Of a stretch of DNA of 5,512 nt, positions 1 through 4,236 are shown piece by piece. The notes beneath the pieces are model-generated. The model was given only the letters and a program-made list of their open reading frames with translations. It was not told the origin of the DNA and did not search any database. Source of the stretch: Gemmatimonadales bacterium (lineage in GTDB: Bacteria > Gemmatimonadota > Gemmatimonadetes > Gemmatimonadales > GWC2-71-9); contig JAUVRV010000226.1 of the NCBI GenBank assembly GCA_030597435.1, positions 1 through 5,512 of the forward strand, written 5' to 3'. Both the position numbers and the translations under genes were made by a program. Position 1 is the first letter of the stretch. Each line of letters begins with the position of its first letter.

Positions 1-6
1 ACCCAG

Positions 7-24
7 CGAGCCGTACTCGGCTCG
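7..24. other. Perfect 7-bp hairpin before the first gene
   Basis: CGAGCCG (7-13) and CGGCTCG (18-24) are exact reverse complements around the loop TACT. The hairpin ends two bases before the AAGGAG ribosome binding site of the DUF438 gene. There is no T-tract after it, so it is not a typical intrinsic terminator. It may be a 5'-leader or intercistronic hairpin that tunes translation or protects the message. It could also lie inside the end of an upstream gene: one frame runs from base 2 to a TAA at 26-28 that overlaps the ribosome binding site, as is common in operons. Confidence 0.5.
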
Positions 25-26
25 AT

Positions 27-32
27 AAGGAG
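27..32 (+). promoter_or_regulatory. Ribosome binding site of the DUF438 gene
   Basis: AAGGAG lies 10 bases before the ATG at 43. It is a strong Shine-Dalgarno match and supports that start. No promoter is visible in the 26 bases to its left, so the transcript probably begins outside the window. Confidence 0.75.
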
Positions 33-42
33 ATAGCAGGAC

Positions 43-1299
43 ATGAGCGAACTCATCGACAATGCGGAGCGACGCAAGGAACTCCTGAAGCATATGATTC
101 TGCAGTTGCACAAGGGTGAAGCACCAGAGCAGGTGCGGCCTCAGCTCATCCGCGTGCTCGGTCAGGTGCCGTACAATGATGTGGTCGAGGTGGAACAGCA
201 GCTGATCGACGAAGGGTTACCGGCAGAGGAGATTCTGAAGCTGTGTGACATGCACACGGCTGCCCTGCAAGGCGCTATCGACCAAACTGGCGCTAAACAG
301 CCACCCCCGGGCCATCCGGCACACACGCTGCACAAAGAGAACCAGGCCTTGCAGTGGGAAGCCGAGGCGATAGACAAGCTCTACGCTGAAGTATCGTCAA
401 CGTCCGGCGACGAGGACGTGACCGCACAGATGGACGACCTGCAGGTACGATTCAACAACCTGATGGATGTCGAGAAGCACTACCTGCGCAAGGAGCATCT
501 TCTCTTCCCGTTTCTGGAAAAACACGGAATCACCGGCCCGCCCAAGGTCATGTGGGGCAAGCATGACGAGGCGCGTGCGAAGCTCGTCGCTGCACAGGAT
601 ACACTGCGGAGCTTGGAGCACTGGAAGGCCAGCGACGCTCAAAGCATCATCGGATTGGTACTCCGACCCGCCAGCGCAGCAGTAGTAGATATGGTCGACA
701 AAGAAGCGCAGATACTGCTGCCCATGTCCCTCGACACGCTATCGGACACCGAGTGGTTTGAGATTGCATGCCAGAGTAACGAGTACGGCTATTGCCTGTA
801 CGATCCAACCGATAGTTGGACACCGGATGTGGCTGCGGGTGACGTAGAGTTGGCCAGTGTAGATCCGCAGCGGGTTCAGTTACCGTCTGGGAGTTTCACA
901 CCGGCAGAGCTGCAGGCAGTCCTGAATACGATCCCCTTCGACCTCACGTTCGTTGACAAGGACGACAAGGTCCGGTACTTCACTCAAGGCCGCGAGCGGA
1001 TCTTCTCGCGCAGTCGAGCAATACTCGGGCGTCAGGTCGAGTACTGTCACCCCCCCAAGAGTGTGCACATAGTGAAGCAGATCCTCGACGACTTCCACGC
1101 CGGAACACAGGAGCATGCACACTTCTGGATAACGCTGCGCGGCAGGTTCATCAGCATCGAGTACTTTGCGCTGCGCGATCCCGAGAGCCAGTATCTGGGC
1201 TGCATCGAGGTGAGTCAGGACCTCACAGAGAAGCGAGCGCTGGAAGGTGAGCAGCGGTTGCTGTCCTACGCCGATGAGGGGGTGTCCGATGTCAACTGA
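43..1299 (+). CDS. DUF438 / hemerythrin-like / PAS domain protein
   Basis: The 418-residue cytoplasmic protein has no signal peptide or membrane segment. Three parts are visible. The N-terminal DUF438 region (about 5-75) has a helical core with LHKGE and the segment EILKLCDMH. The hemerythrin-like HHE region (about 88-245) carries PGHPAH (H91, H94), EKHYLRKEH (H146, E151, H152), FPFLEKHGI (H161), WGKHDEAR (H174) and the EAQILLPM segment; these His and carboxylate residues are the likely di-iron ligands. The C-terminal PAS domain (about 284-400) has FVDKDDKVRYF, an RIFSR segment, CHPPKS (C335, H336) and FWI. Length and domain order match the family described as DUF438 domain-containing proteins with PAS and hemerythrin modules. 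Hemerythrin-like di-iron sites bind oxygen or nitric oxide, or handle iron, and PAS domains sense ligands or redox state, so an O2/NO sensing or scavenging role is inferred, not shown. There is no kinase, GGDEF or DNA-binding output domain, so the signal presumably passes through a partner. The stop overlaps the start of the next gene by 11 bases, which indicates coupled translation. Confidence 0.93.
   Translation: MSELIDNAERRKELLKHMILQLHKGEAPEQVRPQLIRVLGQVPYNDVVEVEQQLIDEGLPAEEILKLCDMHTAALQGAIDQTGAKQPPPGHPAHTLHKENQALQWEAEAIDKLYAEVSSTSGDEDVTAQMDDLQVRFNNLMDVEKHYLRKEHLLFPFLEKHGITGPPKVMWGKHDEARAKLVAAQDTLRSLEHWKASDAQSIIGLVLRPASAAVVDMVDKEAQILLPMSLDTLSDTEWFEIACQSNEYGYCLYDPTDSWTPDVAAGDVELASVDPQRVQLPSGSFTPAELQAVLNTIPFDLTFVDKDDKVRYFTQGRERIFSRSRAILGRQVEYCHPPKSVHIVKQILDDFHAGTQEHAHFWITLRGRFISIEYFALRDPESQYLGCIEVSQDLTEKRALEGEQRLLSYADEGVSDVN
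1276..1282 (+). promoter_or_regulatory. Ribosome binding site deciding the DUF1858-DUF2249 start
   Basis: GAGGGGG ends six bases before the ATG at 1289, inside the 3' end of the DUF438 gene. An earlier in-frame ATG at 1247 would add 14 residues of unrelated sequence and increase the overlap to 53 bases, with no comparable site in front of it. The site therefore favours 1289. Confidence 0.7.
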
Positions 1300-1804
1300 C
1301 GGATGCCCCGTTCAGATCACTCCGGAGATCACCGTTGCCGATCTCCTGAGCACGTTTCCCGAGGTTGAGAGTGCCCTCGCCGAGCTGTCCAGCTCATACC
1401 GCGCGCTCGAGAATCCCGTGTTACGTGCGGCCGCCACCAAGACAACCACACTCAGTCAACTGTCACAAACCGATGGAATCTCGATCGGCATCGTGATCGG
1501 GAAGTTGCGCGAGGCGGCCGGTCAGCAGTCGCTAACCTCTGACTCGGGGCCCGACGCGCCCGACTGGGCCGACGCGACCGCCGTGACCAAGAGCCTCGAT
1601 GCACGCGAACTCATCCAGCAAGGTGGACATCCGCTCGATCGTGTCATGACCGAGCTGGGCACGTTGAATCCAGGTGAGGTCTACCAGCTCATCACGCCGT
1701 TCGTCCCCGCCCCTATGATTGATTTGGTGAAACAGCGGGGGTTTGAGAGTCACACAGTTTCCCACGGACCAGACCTGTGTCACACGTATTTTCGCCGCGG
1801 CTGA
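1289..1804 (+). CDS. DUF1858-DUF2249 two-domain protein
   Basis: The protein is 171 residues from the ATG at 1289, soluble, with no signal peptide. Residues about 8-77 look like DUF1858: a short helical domain starting ITPEITVADLL, with a conserved-looking FPEVESAL segment and an ENPVLRAAA stretch. A polar linker (about 78-100, rich in D, S, P and A) leads to a DUF2249 domain (about 102-170). That domain begins LDARELI, contains GGHPLDRVM, LNPGEVYQL and FVPAPMIDLV, and ends in HTYFRR; it belongs to the TusA-like fold superfamily. Such small domains are known next to, or fused with, hemerythrin-like proteins and near denitrification genes, but their biochemistry is poorly established. Overlap with the DUF438 gene suggests the two products are made together and may interact. 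A redox or NO-response accessory role is inferred from context only. Cysteines are few (C6 and C164); C6 is not in the CPxP arrangement of TusA, so sulfur transfer is not supported. Confidence 0.87.
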   Translation: MSTDGCPVQITPEITVADLLSTFPEVESALAELSSSYRALENPVLRAAATKTTTLSQLSQTDGISIGIVIGKLREAAGQQSLTSDSGPDAPDWADATAVTKSLDARELIQQGGHPLDRVMTELGTLNPGEVYQLITPFVPAPMIDLVKQRGFESHTVSHGPDLCHTYFRRG

Positions 1805-1810
1805 CCGTAG

Positions 1811-1817
1811 GGAGGAG
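1811..1817 (+). promoter_or_regulatory. Ribosome binding site deciding the porin start
   Basis: GGAGGAG ends six bases before the ATG at 1824. The frame is open back to an ATG at 1743, but that start would put 27 non-secretory residues in front of the signal peptide and overlap the previous gene. The site lies in the 19-base gap after the DUF1858-DUF2249 stop. Confidence 0.8.
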
Positions 1818-1823
1818 CTAACG

Positions 1824-3029
1824 ATGAAGGCCGTTCGTTGTCTGACGCTTTTCTTGGCGGGCTCGTTTGCCCTGCCATCGCTTGCGATCGCACAGGATAT
1901 AACGGTTGGCGGTCAAGTGCGACCGCGATTCGAATACCGGAATCCCCTGCTCATTACTGGAGGAAGTAGCGAGTCGTGGGTTTCAATGCGAACTCGAGCA
2001 CACGTGACAGCCAAGCTTGAGCGCAACGTAACCGCATTCGTGCAGCTCCAGGACGTTCGGATCTGGGGTGAGGAAACCAACACACTAGGTGACTTCGTAG
2101 CCAATGGCTTCGACCTGCATCAAGGATACGTCGACGTGCGCAGCACGGGTCCGACCGAATTCAGCGGGCGTGCCGGGCGTCAGGATGTAAACTTCGGCGG
2201 ACAACGACTCGTGGGCACGGTGGACTGGGTGCAGCAGGGCCGAGTGTTTGACGGTCTGATGTTGGGCGCCGACGGATCGGGGTTCAAACTCGATCTGTTG
2301 GGCTCAGTTCTGGCCAACGACATCACCCCGGCGCATGACGATGACGAACACTTCGCGGCGGCATACGGTAAGTGGAAGAAGGCCGGACCGGGTACTCTCG
2401 ACCTGTACGGACTGTACAACAACGTGCCGACCGACAGCATCAAGACCAGCCAGCTCACGATGGGCGCGCGGTGGTCGGGACAAGAAGGCATTATCCGCTT
2501 CCGGCTGGAGGGATCGTATCAGACGGGCCAACGCAGGGCGCTGGACGTGAGTGCCTTCATGGTCGGTGCACGCCTTGCCGCGGTGTTTGCGGATGGTGCG
2601 GCAGACGTAACGCTGTGGTATGACTATCTCTCAGGCGACGACGACACATCAGACGACAAGGTCAAGGTGTTCAGTACCTTGTTCGCCACCAACCACAAGT
2701 TCTACGGCTTGGCCGACTACTTCCTCAATATCCCGCTGCACACCGCTGGTCGCGGACTGCAGGACATCGCGCTCAAAGGTTCTTGGAAGGCGCACCGTGA
2801 CGTGACGCTCCGCACCGAACTGCACTCGTTCCACGCGGCTCAGAGTGAGGGGCTCACCTCGGCACGATTCGGAGAAGAGATCGACCTAACCGCCGGATAC
2901 CGTTACAGCGGAAACATGACTCTCTCGGGTGGTTTCTCCTACGTGTTCGCCGCACCGGCTTGGGGCGAGATCGGTCGACTGACCGAGAACGCGGTTTGGA
3001 CGTTCCTGATGGTGGATGTGAAGTTCTAA
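1824..3029 (+). CDS. Alginate-export-family outer-membrane porin
   Basis: The 401-residue precursor has an N-terminal signal peptide: positive MKAVR, a hydrophobic core to about residue 20, and an AIA-type cleavage site near residue 23. The mature protein alternates polar and hydrophobic residues in many short strands rich in Tyr, Trp and Phe, as in a beta barrel, and ends in VDVKF; a terminal Phe is the usual signal for BAM-dependent insertion. Family signs of the alginate_exp type are GRQDVNFGGQRLVG (118-131), DWVQQGRVFDG (134-144), the acidic loop GDDDTSDDKV (271-280), FATNHKFYGLADYF (287-300) and FGEEIDLTAGY (349-359). Members named for alginate export are often found outside alginate operons, where the substrate is unknown. 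No alginate genes are visible here, so a general outer-membrane channel is the safer statement. It is the third gene of the operon, so it is probably expressed with the hemerythrin and DUF2249 proteins. A two-strong-module operon of cytoplasmic sensor-like proteins plus a porin hints at respiratory or denitrification physiology, which is inference. Confidence 0.88.
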   Translation: MKAVRCLTLFLAGSFALPSLAIAQDITVGGQVRPRFEYRNPLLITGGSSESWVSMRTRAHVTAKLERNVTAFVQLQDVRIWGEETNTLGDFVANGFDLHQGYVDVRSTGPTEFSGRAGRQDVNFGGQRLVGTVDWVQQGRVFDGLMLGADGSGFKLDLLGSVLANDITPAHDDDEHFAAAYGKWKKAGPGTLDLYGLYNNVPTDSIKTSQLTMGARWSGQEGIIRFRLEGSYQTGQRRALDVSAFMVGARLAAVFADGAADVTLWYDYLSGDDDTSDDKVKVFSTLFATNHKFYGLADYFLNIPLHTAGRGLQDIALKGSWKAHRDVTLRTELHSFHAAQSEGLTSARFGEEIDLTAGYRYSGNMTLSGGFSYVFAAPAWGEIGRLTENAVWTFLMVDVKF

Positions 3030-3033
3030 CGTT

Positions 3034-3050
3034 GGTTAGGGTTGGCTGGG
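3034..3050 (+). other. G-rich tract after the porin stop
   Basis: Four G runs (3034-3035, 3039-3041, 3044-3045, 3048-3050) are separated by loops of two to three bases, starting five bases after the porin stop. This fits the pattern of a two-layer G-quadruplex. Two-layer structures are weak and such patterns are common in GC-rich DNA, so it may mean nothing. If real it would sit in the 3' end of the operon mRNA. Confidence 0.25.
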
Positions 3051-3073
3051 CTAAGGCTGCCCGGGAGACCAGC

Positions 3074-3096
3074 GTGGCTTTCCTCAGCCGCCTTTT
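3074..3096 (+). terminator. Candidate terminator of the porin operon
   Basis: GTGGCT (3074-3079) can pair with AGCCGC (3086-3091) with one G-T wobble across the loop TTCCTC, followed by C and TTTT (3093-3096). It lies 44 bases after the porin stop on the correct strand. The stem is only six pairs and the T-run only four, so it is a weak intrinsic terminator at best. Confidence 0.4.
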
Positions 3097-3164
3097 CAAT
3101 AACTGGAGGTGGGTAGAACGCCAGGAGTTGAGAACGGTGAGGCTCTTTGTGGTCGTCCACCCTA

Positions 3165-3182
3165 GCCAGGCTGCTGCCTGGC
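3165..3182. terminator. Perfect 7-bp hairpin between convergent genes
   Basis: GCCAGGC (3165-3171) and GCCTGGC (3176-3182) are exact reverse complements around TGCT. The hairpin begins 16 bases after the PAP2 stop on the minus strand and about 135 bases after the porin stop on the plus strand. Its position between converging genes suggests transcript termination or 3'-end protection. Neither strand has a T-tract directly after it, so a standard Rho-independent mechanism is not supported. Confidence 0.45.
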
Positions 3183-3198
3183 ACGCTACCAGTGGCGA

Positions 3199-4023
3199 TC
3201 AGAATCGCACCACCGCCCCCAACTCCACACCACCCTCCGAGGGTGCGACGTACACGGTACCGGTCTCGTGCAGCTTGGGAATGAGATAGCCGAACGACGC
3301 ACCAATGACAGCTCCAGTGATGATATCTGTCGGGAAATGCTTACCGGCACGATAACGGAGGTATCCCACCGTTGTTGCGGCAGTGAGTGAGCCGGCCCAC
3401 ACCCACGTGCGCGCGGATGACTCGGGATGGAGTTTCGCATACGTCGTGCCTAGAAATACAGCAGCCGCAAAGGCGTTGGCGGTGTGACCGGACGGGAAAG
3501 ACCGTCGAGTAGAGGTCTCGAGTTTATCCTCTTCAGGAACCTCAGGGTCATCATTGTACGCCAGGGGTCTCGTTCGGTCTGTCACTCCCTTGAATAGATG
3601 AACGACTCCGTTGTTGAGCAATATGGTTTCCGCATACATGACCCCGAGTGTCAGTCCGTTCTTGTTCCCGGTCTCGGCAATGGCAAGGGCCACCGGCGAC
3701 GCCATCAACGTCATCACCAGAACATCGCTCGCGGCGGCCGCACCAGTAGACCACTGCTCCGTGGCGGGTCTGTCAAAGGAATTGACGTCGTTGGGGTCGA
3801 GCCCGTCGATCTCTTCCAGTGTGAGTGGCTGCTGGTTACTCTGAACCGCGAGCCCGGCGAACAGCAAACCTGCCCCGGCGAGTGACAGGCCCCATTCCCG
3901 GTATGTCGCCAATCGGTAAGGACTGGTTGATTGGGCCGAGGCGGGCTCGGGTGGCACAAGCGAGATCGACCCAAGTTGGGCCAGGAAGAGAACGACGATC
4001 GGAGTAGCAGTCGTAGGGTACAC
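3199..4023 (-). CDS. PAP2-superfamily membrane phosphatase
   Basis: From the GTG at 4023 the protein has 274 residues. All three phosphatase motifs of the PAP2 (phosphatidic acid phosphatase type 2) superfamily are present: K-x6-RP as KGVTDRTRP (145-153), PSGH as FPSGHT (176-181), and R-x5-H-x3-D as RYRAGKHFPTD (223-233, R223, H229, D233). The usual Ser before the Arg of the third motif is Leu. An N-terminal hydrophobic stretch ending PASAQ (to about residue 31) looks like a signal peptide, followed by several hydrophobic helices (about 44-60, 95-117, 123-142, 207-222, 235-248). The enzyme probably removes phosphate from lipid phosphates such as phosphatidic acid or undecaprenyl diphosphate at the periplasmic face; the substrate cannot be read from sequence. 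The motifs and the segment with EIDGLDPNDVNSFDR before the core match bacterial lipid-phosphatase-like members. The start is uncertain: the frame is open upstream to a TTG at 4098 (299 residues), but GTG 4023 has a GAGG site eight bases ahead and puts the signal-like segment at the N-terminus. The gene stands alone, convergent with the porin operon and divergent from Rieske-GltS. Confidence 0.9.
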   Translation of the reverse strand: MYPTTATPIVVLFLAQLGSISLVPPEPASAQSTSPYRLATYREWGLSLAGAGLLFAGLAVQSNQQPLTLEEIDGLDPNDVNSFDRPATEQWSTGAAAASDVLVMTLMASPVALAIAETGNKNGLTLGVMYAETILLNNGVVHLFKGVTDRTRPLAYNDDPEVPEEDKLETSTRRSFPSGHTANAFAAAVFLGTTYAKLHPESSARTWVWAGSLTAATTVGYLRYRAGKHFPTDIITGAVIGASFGYLIPKLHETGTVYVAPSEGGVELGAVVRF

Positions 4024-4031
4024 GTGCTTGA

Positions 4032-4035
4032 CCTC
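4032..4035 (-). promoter_or_regulatory. Ribosome binding site supporting GTG 4023
   Basis: Read on the minus strand, GAGG lies eight bases before the GTG whose first base is 4023. No comparable site precedes the TTG at 4098, the GTG at 4092 or the TTG at 4041. There is no ATG in this part of the frame, so the choice rests on this site and on the signal peptide. Confidence 0.5.
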
Positions 4036-4050
4036 GAGCAACAGAGTATC

Positions 4051-4064
4051 ATTTGGTTCGTTTC
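4051..4064 (+). repeat. 14-base element, copy A (divergent pair)
   Basis: ATTTGGTTCGTTTC matches the reverse complement of 4167-4180 at 12 of 14 positions, with both differences T-to-C. The shared core is GGTTCGTT. The copy lies 27 bases upstream of the proposed PAP2 start. Paired, oppositely oriented copies in a divergent promoter region suggest binding sites of one regulator; a chance match is possible. Confidence 0.35.
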
Positions 4065-4068
4065 TCAG

Positions 4069-4098
4069 ACTAAAGATGCACGTTGCCCCCACATTCAA
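4069..4098 (-). promoter_or_regulatory. Possible PAP2 promoter
   Basis: On the minus strand, TTGAAT (4098-4093) and TTTAGT (4074-4069) are 18 bases apart and resemble -35 and -10 boxes, four of six matches each. Transcription would then begin near 4062, about 40 bases before GTG 4023. The -35 box overlaps the palindrome at 4088-4106. The sigma factor preferences of this organism are unknown, so this is tentative. Confidence 0.3.
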
Positions 4099-4106
4099 GA
4101 AGTGGG
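4088..4106. promoter_or_regulatory. Palindrome in the divergent region (candidate operator)
   Basis: CCCAC-A-TTC-AA-GAA-GTGGG is an inverted repeat with 8-base arms, one unpaired A in the left arm and an AA centre. The two-base centre makes it a poor RNA hairpin and more like a dimeric repressor or activator site. It covers the possible -35 box of the PAP2 gene, so binding there could block that promoter. It does not match FNR/NNR (TTGAT-N4-ATCAA) or CIRCE sites. It lies within the upstream extension of the PAP2 frame and would be coding if the TTG at 4098 were the true start. Confidence 0.4.
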
Positions 4107-4142
4107 AGCGCCCGTCAAGCGTCGTCGCAAGTCCACCTACGT

Positions 4143-4158
4143 CCGCGTCATTTCGCGG
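4143..4158. other. Small GC hairpin in the divergent region
   Basis: CCGCG (4143-4147) and CGCGG (4154-4158) pair perfectly around TCATTT. It is short and could be accidental in GC-rich DNA. It lies upstream of the TTGACA box, so it would not be in the Rieske-GltS transcript if that box is used. Confidence 0.25.
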
Positions 4159-4166
4159 CTGAAGCG

Positions 4167-4180
4167 GGAACGAACCGAAT
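4167..4180 (-). repeat. 14-base element, copy B (divergent pair)
   Basis: On the minus strand this reads ATTCGGTTCGTTCC, 12 of 14 identical to copy A at 4051-4064. It ends 10 bases before the TTGACA box of the Rieske-GltS gene, a position typical of an activator site. Its role is inferred only from placement and pairing. Confidence 0.35.
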
Positions 4181-4190
4181 ACACCGAGCG

Positions 4191-4196
4191 TTGACA
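4191..4196 (+). promoter_or_regulatory. Possible -35 box for Rieske-GltS
   Basis: TTGACA is an exact match to the sigma-70 -35 consensus, 40 bases before the ATG at 4237. No good -10 box follows at 16-18 bases: the 17-base position (4214-4219) reads TCCTAC, with two of six matches. The promoter may depend on an activator or use another sigma factor, or the match may be chance. Confidence 0.35.
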
Positions 4197-4224
4197 GGGA
4201 GCAGCAATAAAGATCCTACAAACT

Positions 4225-4228
4225 GGAG
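4225..4228 (+). promoter_or_regulatory. Ribosome binding site of Rieske-GltS
   Basis: GGAG lies eight bases before the ATG at 4237 and supports that start. The Rieske domain begins shortly after it, with no room needed for an earlier start. Confidence 0.65.
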
Positions 4229-4236
4229 ACACTGGT

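Noticed and set aside
2..28. 3' end of an upstream gene (frame ending ...YSAR, TAA at 26-28)
   Set aside because: Plausible because the stop overlaps the next ribosome binding site, but eight codons are too few to call, and other frames also end nearby.
1050..1056. Run of seven C bases in the DUF438 gene as a possible phase-variation tract
   Set aside because: It encodes the His-Pro-Pro of the conserved CHPPKS motif, so it is explained by protein sequence. Seven bases is short for a contingency locus and the frame is intact.
2180..2491. A 103-codon minus-strand open frame inside the porin
   Set aside because: The porin frame has clear family motifs across this stretch. The reverse product is Pro/Ser/Arg-rich and looks like an antisense shadow in GC-rich DNA.
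4051..4180. tRNA or phage attachment site suggested by GGTTCG, which resembles a T-loop
   Set aside because: No acceptor stem, anticodon arm or CCA end can be built around either copy, and no integrase or mobile gene is near.
3931..4194. Plus-strand open frame ending in a basic segment (KRRRKSTYVRV) within the divergent region
   Set aside because: It starts inside the PAP2 gene, has no ribosome binding site and matches no family I know. The basic tail could be a gene remnant, but nothing supports it.
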